Below are positions 1-7,785 of a stretch of DNA of 64,000 bases, piece by piece. A model generated the notes under the pieces. The model ran no database searches. It was not told the origin of the DNA and saw only the letters and a program-made list of their open reading frames with translations. Both the position numbers and the translations under genes were made by a program. Every line of letters begins with the position of its first letter. Within the stretch, counting starts at the first letter, position 1. The DNA is from JACQWX01 sp041662295 (lineage in GTDB: Bacteria; Elusimicrobiota; Elusimicrobia; UBA1565; UBA9628), in contig JBAZSR010000002.1 in NCBI GenBank assembly GCA_041662295.1, forward strand, positions 7,725 through 71,724. The letters are read 5' to 3'.

Positions 1-71
1 GCCAGGGCCGGGCCCGCCGTGAAGGCCAGCGCCGAGGCAACGGCCAGGACCGCCAGCCCCAGCCCGGCCAT
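1..71 (-). CDS. N-terminus of an exported protein (partial)
   Basis: An ATG lies two bases after the helicase stop codon on the same strand, and the frame stays open to the window edge. The 23 visible residues are MAGLGLAVLAVASALA and then a short Thr-Gly-Pro stretch, which looks like a signal peptide or first membrane segment. The near-zero spacing suggests co-transcription with the helicase. Nothing can be said about function because the rest lies outside the window. Confidence 0.4.
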   Translation of the reverse strand, partial: MAGLGLAVLAVASALAFTAGPAL

Positions 72-73
72 GG

Positions 74-1294
74 TCAGCGCCGCTTGCGGTAGAGACGGGC
101 CATCCGGGCCCGGCCCCAGTTGAGGTCCTTGAAGGTCTTGGGCCGCGGCGGGGTCAGCTGGGGCGCCACGGTGTACTTGAAGTCCGGCAGCATGGCCCGC
201 GGGAACGTGATGCCGATGTAGCGCTCGATCGCGGTGAGGTACGGCTGCTCGTCCGGCGCCATCAGGGTGATGGCGTCGCCCGCGCCGTAGGCCCGGGCCG
301 TGCGGCCCACGCGGTGGATGTAGTCCTCCGGGTGCTGGGGCAGGTCGTAGTTGATGACGTGGCTGATCTCCTTGACGTCGATGCCGCGCGCGGCGATGTC
401 CGTGGCCACGAGGATGCGCGTGCGGCCGGAGCGGAAGCTGTCCATGGCCTGGTTGCGCTGGCCCTGGGTGCGGTCCGCGTGGATGACGCCCACGGAGAAG
501 CCCTCGGTCTTCAGGCGCCCCGAGAGGCGGTCGGCCCCGTGCTTGGTCCGGGAGAACACCAGCCCCGAGCGGATCTGCGTGGACTCCAGCAGCGCGATGA
601 GGAGCTGGGTCTTCTGCGTCTGCATCACCGGGTAGACGACCTGGCTGATGCCCTCGGCCACGGAAGTCGGGCGGGAGACCTCGACGCGCACCGGGTCGCG
701 CAGGGCGAAGGCCGCGATCCGCTCGATCTCGGGGCCGAGCGTGGCGGAGAACATGAGGGTCTGCCGCCGGCTGGGCAGGCGGCCGATGATGTCGCGGATG
801 TCGGGCAGGAAGCCCATGTCGAGCATGCGGTCCGCCTCGTCGAGGATCAGCAGTTCCAGCCGGTCGAGGCTCACGCTCTTCTGCCACAGGTGGTCGAGGA
901 GGCGCCCCGGGGTCGCGATCACGACCTGCGCGCCCTCGTGGAACGACTTGCGCTGGTCCCCGTAGCCCACGCCGCCGATGACCACGGAGGTCTGGAAGCG
1001 GACGAACTGCCCCAGGGACCGGAACTCCTTGTCCACCTGGAGCGCGAGCTCGCGCGTGGGGACGATCGCCAGGATGTGCACCCCGTGCAGGCTGCGCCCG
1101 AGGATGCGCTGGAGCGCGGGCAGGGCGAAGGCCGCGGTCTTGCCGCTGCCGGTCTGGGCGCAGCCCATGATGTCCTTGCCCTGGAGGGCGATCGGGATGG
1201 TCTCGGTCTGGATCGGCGTGGGAGCCGTGAAATCCATGGCGTTGACCCCGCGCACGAGGTCGTTGTGCAGGCCCAGCTGAGTGAACGGCATCAT
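74..1294 (-). CDS. rhlE: DEAD-box ATP-dependent RNA helicase (RhlE type)
   Basis: Cytoplasmic RNA helicase of 406 residues that should unwind structured RNA during ribosome assembly or mRNA turnover. Visible motifs are the Q motif (TPIQ, about 26-29), Walker A AQTGSGKT (46-53), PTRELALQ (79-86), DEAD (152-155), SAT (about 183), the helicase-C segment ATDIAARGID and HRVGRTAR. The C-terminus is short and basic (ends RLYRKRR), as in minimal RhlE proteins; there is no DbpA or CsdA RNA-binding tail. Two ATG codons follow GGAGGA directly; the second has the better spacing. The gene diverges from the ribosomal S1 gene. Confidence 0.92.
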   Translation of the reverse strand: MMPFTQLGLHNDLVRGVNAMDFTAPTPIQTETIPIALQGKDIMGCAQTGSGKTAAFALPALQRILGRSLHGVHILAIVPTRELALQVDKEFRSLGQFVRFQTSVVIGGVGYGDQRKSFHEGAQVVIATPGRLLDHLWQKSVSLDRLELLILDEADRMLDMGFLPDIRDIIGRLPSRRQTLMFSATLGPEIERIAAFALRDPVRVEVSRPTSVAEGISQVVYPVMQTQKTQLLIALLESTQIRSGLVFSRTKHGADRLSGRLKTEGFSVGVIHADRTQGQRNQAMDSFRSGRTRILVATDIAARGIDVKEISHVINYDLPQHPEDYIHRVGRTARAYGAGDAITLMAPDEQPYLTAIERYIGITFPRAMLPDFKYTVAPQLTPPRPKTFKDLNWGRARMARLYRKRR

Positions 1295-1338
1295 TCCTCC
1301 GAGAGATTCCGGCGATGGGGGCGCGGTGCGACCGGTCC

Positions 1339-1344
1339 ATTATA
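1339..1344 (-). promoter_or_regulatory. Extended -10 promoter for the RNA helicase
   Basis: On the minus strand there is a perfect TATAAT preceded by TG one base upstream (TGGTATAAT), an extended -10 element, 45 bases before the helicase start. A good -35 hexamer is not evident at 17 bp spacing, as is usual for extended -10 promoters. Confidence 0.5.
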
Positions 1345-1386
1345 CCAGTTTCCGTCCCGCCGTCCCTCCTCCGCGCCCCGAGAGTC

Positions 1387-1416
1387 CTGACGGGACGGCC
1401 CCCATCATGGTATCAT
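1387..1416 (+). promoter_or_regulatory. Candidate promoter of the S1 gene
   Basis: CTGACG (1387-1392) and TATCAT (1411-1416) are separated by 18 bases, a reasonable sigma-70-type pair. Transcription would start within or just before the hairpin that precedes the S1 start codon. Confidence 0.4.
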
Positions 1417-1417
1417 A

Positions 1418-1438
1418 GGGGGCGGAGGAAGCGCCCCC
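1418..1438 (+). promoter_or_regulatory. Hairpin carrying the Shine-Dalgarno in its loop, S1 leader
   Basis: GGGGGCG (1418-1424) pairs perfectly with CGCCCCC (1432-1438), and the 7-base loop GAGGAAG is the ribosome-binding site. The ATG begins at the next base, 1439. Ribosomal S1 is known to control its own translation through a structured leader in Enterobacteria, so this may be an autoregulatory site. The exact transcription start decides whether the whole left arm is in the mRNA. Confidence 0.5.
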
Positions 1439-2641
1439 ATGACCGACTACACGCCCGAAGAATCTCAGGAAGAGACCGAGGATTTCGCCAAGCTTTTCGA
1501 AACCAGCTTCAAGGAGCCCGAGCGGCTCAAGCCCGGCCAGATGATCGAGGCCCTGGTGGTCAAGATCACGCCCGAGTGGATCTTCCTCGACGTCGGCCGC
1601 AAGGGCGAGGGCTACCTCGACCGCAAGGAGCTCGCGGACTCCGAGGGCAACATCCCGGTCAAGGAGGGCGACAAGGTCTGCGCCTACTACCTGCCGGGCA
1701 AGGGCAGCGAGATGCACTTCACGACCCGCATCGGCTCCGGCCCCGTGGGCCATTCCCAGCTCATGAACGCCTTCAAGAGCGGCATGCCCGTGGAGGGCAC
1801 GGTCTCCAAGGAGATCAAGGGCGGCTTCGAGATCCGCGTCGGCAGCATCCGCGCCTTCTGCCCCTTCTCGCAGATGGGCCTGCGCCGCGAGGACGATCGC
1901 GCCTCCATGATCAACCAGACCCTGGTCTTCAAGATCACGGAATGCGGCGACCGCAACGTCGTGCTCTCGCGCAAGGCCATGGTGGAGGCCGATCGCAAGA
2001 CCCAGGCCGCGGCCCTGCGCGAGACCCTGCAGGAAGGCATGCGGGTCCAGGGGACCGTCACCTCCATCCAGAAATTCGGCGCCTTCCTCGACATCGGCGG
2101 CATCGAGGGGCTCATCCCCGTCTCCGAGCTCGCCTTCAGCCGAGTCGAGAAGGTCGAGGACAAGCTCGCGGTCGGCCAGACCGTTGAGGTCGTCATCAAG
2201 CGGATCGACTGGGAGAACAACAAGATCTCCTTCAGCCTCAAGGACACCCTCCCCGACCCCTGGGAACGCGCGGCCGAGCTCTGGCCCATCGGGACCTACC
2301 ACTTCGGCACGGTCTCGCGCCTGGCCCCCTTCGGCGCCTTCGTCACCATGGGCGCGGGCATCGACGGCCTCATCCACATCTCCAAGCTCGGCGCCGGCCG
2401 ACGCGTCGGCCACCCCAGGGAGGTCCTTAAGGAAGGCCAGCGCGTAGAGGTGCGCGTGGAAGGCGTCGACACCGCGGCCAAGAAGCTCTCGCTGTCCCTG
2501 GCGGAGGTGAGCCGCGCCCAGGAGGAGGAAGAGGAATCCCTCAAGGTCTACCGTCAGAGGGCCGAGAACTCCACCGGGGGCCTGGGCACCCTCGGCGACC
2601 TCCTGAAGGGCCAGCAGGGCTCCCGAGACGACGAGTCCTGA
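1439..2641 (+). CDS. rpsA: 30S ribosomal protein S1 (four S1 domains)
   Basis: RNA-binding protein of 400 residues with four S1/OB-fold repeats at roughly 31-100, 118-183, 200-270 and 285-355. The third and fourth are the most canonical (FGAFLDIGGIEGLIPVSEL and FGAFVTMGAGIDGLIHISKL). The acidic N-terminus precedes repeat 1 and there is a short polar tail. Classical S1 has six domains; four-domain forms are common outside Proteobacteria. It should help mRNA bind to the 30S subunit. The ATG sits directly after the leader hairpin. The secreted caspase-like gene follows 35 bp downstream. Confidence 0.88.
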   Translation: MTDYTPEESQEETEDFAKLFETSFKEPERLKPGQMIEALVVKITPEWIFLDVGRKGEGYLDRKELADSEGNIPVKEGDKVCAYYLPGKGSEMHFTTRIGSGPVGHSQLMNAFKSGMPVEGTVSKEIKGGFEIRVGSIRAFCPFSQMGLRREDDRASMINQTLVFKITECGDRNVVLSRKAMVEADRKTQAAALRETLQEGMRVQGTVTSIQKFGAFLDIGGIEGLIPVSELAFSRVEKVEDKLAVGQTVEVVIKRIDWENNKISFSLKDTLPDPWERAAELWPIGTYHFGTVSRLAPFGAFVTMGAGIDGLIHISKLGAGRRVGHPREVLKEGQRVEVRVEGVDTAAKKLSLSLAEVSRAQEEEEESLKVYRQRAENSTGGLGTLGDLLKGQQGSRDDES

Positions 2642-2676
2642 TCCGTCTTAGCCGCGGCTTCCAGAGGAGGTCCTCC

Positions 2677-5304
2677 ATGACCCGCCCACGACGTTCGATC
2701 GCATCCCTCCTCTTAGCCGCCGCCCTGACCCTCTCCGGACGGCCTGCGCCTGCCCAGGAGTGGCCCGACCTCTCCGCGCCGGCCCGGCCGGTGGGAGGCG
2801 GGGCCGGCGATGCGGCCGTCATCGTCGGCATCGAGGACTACGCGTTCGTGCCCGACGTCCCGGGAGCAGAGGCCAATGCCAAGGCCTGGTTCGACTACCT
2901 GACCGCGACCCGGGGCACCCCCCCGCAGAACATCAGGCTCCTGACAGGCATGGACGCCACCCGCGACGAGATCCTCGACGCGGTCCATGCGGCCGCCGCC
3001 AAAGCCGGCCCATCCGCCGCCCTCTGGTTCGTGTTCGTGGGCCACGGCGCGCCGGCCAAGGACGGCAAGGACGGCCTCCTGGTGGCCGTCGACGCCCAGC
3101 AGAAGGCCAAGAGCCTCGAACGCTACAGCCTGCGCCGCGGCGAGCTTCTCAAGGCGCTGAGCCTTTCCAAAGCCGGCTCCATCCAGGTCATCCTGGACGC
3201 CTGCTTCTCCGGGCGCGTGGAGGGCGGCGGCTCGCTCGCCCCGGGCCTGCAGCCCCTGGTGGCCGTGGCCGCGGCCGGCGCCTCCGACCCTAGGATGTCC
3301 GTGCTCACCGCGGCCAAGGGCGACCAGTTCGCGGGCGCCCTTCCCGGCGAAGATAGGCCGGCCTTCAGCTACCTGGTCCTGGGCGGCTTGCGGGGCTGGG
3401 CCGCCAAGGGGACGATCACGGCCAAGGACCTCTGGCGCTACGCCTCGGACGCGCTCGAAGCGACCCTGCGCGGCCGCGACCAGACCCCGGAGCTCACGGG
3501 CGCCGGGGACGCCCCGATCGCGGCCTCCCCTGGAGAGCAGGGGCCCGACCTGGCCGGCCTCTCCAAGGCCACGGCAGGCGGCGCCGCCACCGAGATGTTC
3601 CGGGTATCGGCCCTTCCCAGCGTGCCCCGGGCGGAGGCGCCCAAGGCCCTGTCCGCCGACACAGCGGGCCTGGATTTCCGGGGTGTCGATGTCGCGGCTC
3701 TGCGGCTCTACGAACACGCCCTGGAGGCGGACAAGGGCGAGGACCCTCCGCAGAGCAAGGCGGAGGTCTGGAGGAGCCTCTCCCAACAGGCCCCGAAGTT
3801 CTCCGGAATCGCCGACAAGCGGGCGTCCGCGTGGGAGGACTACGCGAGCCAGCGCAAGGCAGCGGCCGAGGCGCGGGACAAGGCGCTCAAGGCCAGGGAT
3901 GAGGACTGGGCGAAGCTCTCGGACCTCCTCGACCTGAAAGTCGTCTCGGATGAGGAGAAGAAGCGCTGGGCAGTCCAATTCGCGCAAGCCTACTCCGGCT
4001 CCACCGGGCTCACCGCCTCGATGTCGCTCAAGCTCCTGCCGCTTGCGCCCGTCATCCGGCTCATGACCATGGCCTGCGACTCCGGCCAGTCCGCGGCCTG
4101 CACCGGGCTCGCCGTGTGCCACCTGCTGGGCAACGGCGTCCCGGAAAACAAGGCCAAGGCCGAAACCCTGTACCGGAAGGCCTGCGGCCTCGGCGATGCC
4201 CAAGGCTGCAACGACCTGGCGGACTCCCTCCGCAACCGCGACAGCGGCGGCCTGGAAGCGGAGGCCTCGGGGTTCTACCGCAAGGCTTGCGAAGGGGACT
4301 TCGGACTCGGGTGCGCCAATCTCGCCTATATGCGGGAGGACGGCATCGGCGTGGACAAGGACGAGTCCCTGGCCGCGAAGACCCAGGCCCGGGCCTGCGG
4401 CCTCGGCTACCACGACTCCTGCGTCTCGGCCGGGATCATGCACGAGTTCGGCAAGGGCGTCCCCAAGGATGAGGCTCGGGCCGCGGAACTCTACCGCCAG
4501 GCCTGCGAAGCCGGAGTCGGGCGCGGCTGCACCAGCCTCGGCGTCATGCACGAGAACGGCAAGGGAATGCGCCTGGACCCTGCGCACGCGGCGGCGCTCT
4601 ACCTCAAAGCCTGCGAGACCCTGGCCGATCACCGGGGCTGCTCTTTCCTCGGGGCCCTGCATCTGAGGGGAAAGGGCGTCGAGAAGGACGACGCCAAGGC
4701 GCTGGCGCTCTACGGCAAGGCCTGCGACAACGGATTCTGGGAGGGCTGCGTCAACCTCGGCGTCATGTTCGAGAACGGTTCCGGGACGGCCAAGGACATG
4801 GCCAAAGCCGCGGGAGCCTACCGCCAGGCCTGTGACGGAGGCCATCAACCGGGCTGCGCGGCTTTGGGCATCATGCACCAATACGGCAGAGGCGTGGCCA
4901 AGGACCCCGCGAAGGCGGCCGGGCTCTTCCGCAAGGCCTGCGACCTCGGCAGCAACGAGGGCTGCTCCAACCTGGGAGGCTGCTACGCGAACGGGGAAGG
5001 GGTGGTCAAGGACCTGCCCAAAGCCGCCGCGCTCCTCGGCAAGTCATGCGAAGCCGGCTATCAACCCGGGTGCGTCAATCTCGGGACCATGCTGCTCAAC
5101 GGCTTCGGGATCACGAAGGACGAGGCCAGGGCCATCGAGCTCTACCGCAAGGCATGCGACGCGGACATCGGCCACGGCTGCTTCAACCTGGCCGCGTCCT
5201 ACGACAACGGCCAAGGCGTGCCCCAAGACGGGGCCAAGGCGGCTCCGCTCTACAAGCGGGCGTGCGGCCTGGGCTTTTCCATGGCCTGCATGTGGGCCCG
5301 CTGA
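2677..5304 (+). CDS. Secreted caspase-like protease with cysteine-rich Sel1 repeats
   Basis: An 875-residue exported protein. A signal peptide occupies residues 1-27 (cleavage near PAPAQ-E). A peptidase C14 caspase-like domain spans about 44-285 and keeps the catalytic dyad: His123 in GHG and Cys176 in DACFSG. A charged, helical linker (about 340-450) leads to roughly twelve Sel1-like repeats of about 36 residues to the C-terminus. Each carries a Cys-x7-Cys pair, the pattern of Helicobacter Hcp proteins, where the cysteines form a disulfide; that fits export. The start is supported by AGGAGG six bases before the ATG, followed oddly by TCCTCC, which could pair with it. Sel1 repeats usually bind proteins, so a substrate- or partner-binding role is inferred. 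It lies 35 bp after the S1 gene. Confidence 0.85.
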   Translation: MTRPRRSIASLLLAAALTLSGRPAPAQEWPDLSAPARPVGGGAGDAAVIVGIEDYAFVPDVPGAEANAKAWFDYLTATRGTPPQNIRLLTGMDATRDEILDAVHAAAAKAGPSAALWFVFVGHGAPAKDGKDGLLVAVDAQQKAKSLERYSLRRGELLKALSLSKAGSIQVILDACFSGRVEGGGSLAPGLQPLVAVAAAGASDPRMSVLTAAKGDQFAGALPGEDRPAFSYLVLGGLRGWAAKGTITAKDLWRYASDALEATLRGRDQTPELTGAGDAPIAASPGEQGPDLAGLSKATAGGAATEMFRVSALPSVPRAEAPKALSADTAGLDFRGVDVAALRLYEHALEADKGEDPPQSKAEVWRSLSQQAPKFSGIADKRASAWEDYASQRKAAAEARDKALKARDEDWAKLSDLLDLKVVSDEEKKRWAVQFAQAYSGSTGLTASMSLKLLPLAPVIRLMTMACDSGQSAACTGLAVCHLLGNGVPENKAKAETLYRKACGLGDAQGCNDLADSLRNRDSGGLEAEASGFYRKACEGDFGLGCANLAYMREDGIGVDKDESLAAKTQARACGLGYHDSCVSAGIMHEFGKGVPKDEARAAELYRQACEAGVGRGCTSLGVMHENGKGMRLDPAHAAALYLKACETLADHRGCSFLGALHLRGKGVEKDDAKALALYGKACDNGFWEGCVNLGVMFENGSGTAKDMAKAAGAYRQACDGGHQPGCAALGIMHQYGRGVAKDPAKAAGLFRKACDLGSNEGCSNLGGCYANGEGVVKDLPKAAALLGKSCEAGYQPGCVNLGTMLLNGFGITKDEARAIELYRKACDADIGHGCFNLAASYDNGQGVPQDGAKAAPLYKRACGLGFSMACMWAR

Positions 5305-5373
5305 CGCCGAGAGCCTTGCCCGGCTAACCGCGAAGGGCGGAGCCAGCCTTAAAGGCTGCAGCGGCCTTCTGAG

Positions 5374-5913
5374 TCATGGGGTCGGCTCCTTGTCCCCTTG
5401 GGGCGCCTGCTCCGGCCGCTCCAGCCGCGCCGGGTCATAGCCCAGCCTCGCGACCTCAGCCATGACCCCCGCGTCCACGGAGGGATCCAGCGCAGGCGTC
5501 CGGGAGAGCACCCACAGATACTTGCGCTCCGGGTGGCCGACCATTGCCCAACGGTATTCCGGGTCCAGCGCGACGATCCAGTACGGCGCTGAGAACGGCC
5601 GGAAGAAGCTCACCTTGAGCCGCGAGTTCGACGGATCCACGCTCCACGCCCGGGCCCGGGCGGAGCGGACAGGCCCTTTCGGGCCGTCTTTGCGGCAGGT
5701 GTTGACCACCGCCACGGTCCGATCCTCCTGCAGGGCATAGTCCGCGGTCACGCCGTGACAGCCTTTCTCGAAGCTGTTGGGGTACCGCGCGATCTCGTAC
5801 CATCGGCCCATGTATCGGTCCAGCTCCACGCTGGGCATGGGCTGGGAATCGAACGGCGCGTGGCCGCAACCGCCCATCAGCAGGAATGCCGCCAGCGCCG
5901 CTGCTCTCTTCAT
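5374..5913 (-). CDS. blc: Outer-membrane lipoprotein lipocalin (Blc family)
   Basis: A 179-residue lipoprotein with lipobox LLMGGC (Cys16). The lipocalin signature GRWYEIARYPNSFEKGC follows at about 36-52, with the second conserved block around YWIVALDPEYRWAMVG. Blc proteins bind fatty acids or lysophospholipids at the outer membrane. The C-terminus (about 160-179) is a charged Pro/Gln/Glu-rich tail. A perfect TATAAT ends seven bases before the ATG and there is no Shine-Dalgarno, so the mRNA is probably leaderless. It converges on the caspase-Sel1 gene. Confidence 0.9.
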   Translation of the reverse strand: MKRAAALAAFLLMGGCGHAPFDSQPMPSVELDRYMGRWYEIARYPNSFEKGCHGVTADYALQEDRTVAVVNTCRKDGPKGPVRSARARAWSVDPSNSRLKVSFFRPFSAPYWIVALDPEYRWAMVGHPERKYLWVLSRTPALDPSVDAGVMAEVARLGYDPARLERPEQAPQGDKEPTP

Positions 5914-5944
5914 ACGCTGTATTATACGGAAAAGATCAGGCCAC

Positions 5945-6029
5945 TGTTGGAAACTGGCTGAAGACCGAACTCCCAGCGATTCGACTGATTCAAGGGAACT
6001 TTTTCAAGCCTCGCTCGTATATATAAAGT
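5945..6029 (+). repeat. Degenerate repeat R0 and conserved left flank of the ORF6N unit
   Basis: The stretch from TTGGAAACTGGCTGAA up to the ATG at 6030 can be aligned with 10768-10849 before the intact ORF6N gene (TTAGAACCTGGCTGAA, then CAGGGAAC and CCTCGCTCGTATATA). It is a decayed copy of the 34-bp repeat plus the shared ORF6N promoter, so the two ORF6N genes were duplicated as a unit. Confidence 0.5.
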
Positions 6030-6244
6030 ATGGGCACTTCATCCCTTGAGCCGGATTGCATCGAACAGCGCATCTATCGGATCCGCGGACATCGGGTCAT
6101 GCTGGATTGCGACCTTGCCAGAATCTACGGGATATCGACCAAGCGACTTAATCAGCAGGCGTGCAGGAATCCGGAGCGTTTTCCTGATGATTTCATGTTC
6201 CGCGTGACTAAGGAAGAGGCCTCATCTCTAAGGTTGCATTTTGG

Positions 6245-7344
6245 GGATGCGTTGAATTAATCTGTTGAATGTCTCCCATTGCAGACCAGGTTTGGTCGCA
6301 GTCGGATAAGCGCTGTGGCCCAACGAAGAAGTGACTTCGGGTTGTTGGCGGAACGGCTGCGACGGAACAGATCGCGGATGACTCCGCCCATAGATTCCAT
6401 GACGTTCGTGGTGGCCGGCAGTCCAAGGTCTGGATGGGCACGATAAGCCCGGTAGTACTCAAGGCAGGCTAGGAAATCGCGCACGACCGCCTGCATCCTT
6501 CTTGTCCCACAATCACCCAGGGCTCGCTGTTGCAGGTCGGCAAGGGCACTGTTGAACTCAGCGCCTTTAGGCAGCTCCAACGCTTTCCGAACGAGTCGGT
6601 AGATTTGTTCTCTTACCTCCCCACCTTTGAGCGCCCGATATTGGCCGCGGCGGTGAAACTGAAGCTTGTGAATTAGATGGAATTGGCAAAGCTGCAGCAC
6701 CCAGCGCTGCCGCTTCGCAATCTTCTGCATTCCATTCAGGTTGTCGACGACAAGGCCGCATATGCAAGCACGGGCGTTCTTTGGTATGGCAGCGAAAGCC
6801 AGTTCCCATCGCGAGGCGCCTTCTCTGCCTGCGACAAGCAACGGATCCAGGAATAGGGCGCTTGCCCCCGCGCATGGCTTCAGCGCCGTCAGGTACAGGA
6901 CCCAGGGCTTTCCTGAAAATTGAAAACGCATGCCATCCGCAAGCAGGACGAGCGGGCCGTGAGGTATTCTGCGGTTGTAGGGCAGGCTGAGGAAGCGGAC
7001 CAATGTCCTGCGGAATCTGTAACGCAGGGTCGGGGCAGACAGCATCCCCCGTTGCTGTGCTAGCTGGCGAAGCGTATAACGGCGTAGGAGGGCTCTTTCC
7101 AAGATGGCAAGGCGCGTTCGGTGCTTGGGCCGTCCTCGCTTTCTCGGCCGGATTGACCAGGTCTTCTTGCAGCTAGAGCACTGCCGCCGACGCCTTCCAA
7201 AACGGCGAACCCTGGAGCCGCAGCATGGCGATTTCGCATGTCTGGCAATCATACATGCGAATTATCCTGAACTTCGAACGGCCTTCCGTCGACAATAACG
7301 CCAATCTCGGAGGATTCTTCAACAGAATTTCTTTACGCATCCCC
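6245..7344 (-). mobile_element. Insertion sequence, 1100 bp, with terminal inverted repeats
   Basis: The ends match as imperfect inverted repeats: both begin GGGGATGCGT and share CTGTTGAA further in. The 5-bp direct repeat ATTTT (6240-6244 and 7345-7349) flanks the element and is the likely target duplication. A single transposase gene on the minus strand fills the element. Removing it restores an ORF6N reading frame. Before insertion the target was a perfect 15-bp inverted repeat (CATCTCTAAGGTTGC / its complement) around the ATTTT loop, so the element landed in the centre of a palindrome. Confidence 0.85.
6257..7252 (-). CDS. DDE transposase with N-terminal zinc ribbon (MULE/IS256-like)
   Basis: A 331-residue transposase. 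The N-terminus has a zinc-ribbon-like set of cysteines (CC at 10-11, CSSC at 25-28) and a basic HTH region. The catalytic core shows Asp106 (LLADGM), Asp170 (VVDNLNG) followed by CQFH (189-192, the C/DxxH motif of MULE and IS256-type transposases), and Glu286 in TTNVMES. The product looks full-length and intact. I cannot assign the IS family beyond this group; the 5-bp target duplication is shorter than the 8-9 bp usual for IS256. Confidence 0.8.
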   Translation of the reverse strand: MIARHAKSPCCGSRVRRFGRRRRQCSSCKKTWSIRPRKRGRPKHRTRLAILERALLRRYTLRQLAQQRGMLSAPTLRYRFRRTLVRFLSLPYNRRIPHGPLVLLADGMRFQFSGKPWVLYLTALKPCAGASALFLDPLLVAGREGASRWELAFAAIPKNARACICGLVVDNLNGMQKIAKRQRWVLQLCQFHLIHKLQFHRRGQYRALKGGEVREQIYRLVRKALELPKGAEFNSALADLQQRALGDCGTRRMQAVVRDFLACLEYYRAYRAHPDLGLPATTNVMESMGGVIRDLFRRSRSANNPKSLLRWATALIRLRPNLVCNGRHSTD

Positions 7345-7666
7345 ATTTTGCAACCTTAGAGATGAGTCGTGGCCAGCACCGAAAATACCTGCCCTACGCC
7401 TTCACCGAACACGGCGCTGTCATGCTCTCAGCCGTTCTCAGAACCCCTATCGCAGTCTCGGCCAGCATCCAGATCGTCCGCGCCTTCAACAGACTGCGGA
7501 AGATGGCCGCGGCCCACAAGGACCTGGCCCTCGCCCTCTCGGAACTTGCCAAGAAAGTCGCCGGGCATGATGACCAGTTCAAGATCGTCTTTGACGCTCT
7601 CCAGCGGCTCGAGGAACCGCCGGCCAAGCCGCGCAAGCAGATAGGATTCGTGCCGCCTAAATGAAA

Positions 7667-7688
7667 AAGCCGCCCCGAAGGACGGCTT
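7667..7688 (+). terminator. Hairpin after the disrupted ORF6N gene
   Basis: AAGCCGCCC / GGACGGCTT form a stem with one mismatch and a CGAA loop, starting just after the ORF6N stop. The same sequence context (TAAATGAAAAAGCCGCC) follows the intact ORF6N gene. A long T-run is lacking. Confidence 0.45.
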
Positions 7689-7701
7689 CTCGTCGAAAGC
7701 T

Positions 7702-7735
7702 TGGGGAGTACAGGACGATATTAGAACCTGGCTGA
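7702..7735 (-). repeat. tRNA-3'-end-like repeat R1
   Basis: A 34-bp repeat starting TGGGGAGTACAGGA and ending GAACCTGGCTGA. Read on the minus strand it resembles the T-arm and acceptor 3' strand of a tRNA, and it aligns with the 3' end of tRNA-Val at 11452 (TGGGCAGTATAGGA...GAACCT), except that the T-loop is about five bases longer. No D-arm or anticodon arm is present. It sits after the ORF6N hairpin in the same position that the real tRNA takes after the intact ORF6N gene. Confidence 0.7.
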
Positions 7736-7751
7736 GGCGCGACGGTCCGAC

Positions 7752-7780
7752 TTGGCCCCTAATCCCGCACATGATATGAT
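7752..7780 (+). promoter_or_regulatory. Promoter of the 465-residue exported protein
   Basis: TTGGCC (7752-7757) and TATGAT (7775-7780) are 17 bases apart. The -10 ends five bases before the ATG at 7786, so transcription would start at or very near the start codon. No Shine-Dalgarno is visible. Confidence 0.55.
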
Positions 7781-7785
7781 GGCCC

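Larger units (their letters stand above)
6030..7664 (+). pseudogene. ORF6N-domain protein gene disrupted by an insertion sequence
   Basis: Two segments, 6030-6244 and 7345-7664, together match the intact ORF6N protein at 10850-11374 along its whole length. The first encodes the N-terminal DNA-binding part (RGHRVMLDCDLARIYG, then RFPDDFMF); the second starts at the shared GQHRKYLPYAFTEHGA block and runs to the same C-terminal helix. An 1100-bp IS splits them at residue 72, after LRLHF. ORF6N is a KilA-N-type DNA-binding domain common on phages and mobile elements. The promoter has TATATA within 7-12 bases of the ATG and no Shine-Dalgarno. Confidence 0.85.

Noticed and set aside
2713..4881. 722-codon frame antisense to the caspase-Sel1 gene
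   Set aside because: Mirror frame of a repetitive GC-rich gene, no domain or start signal.
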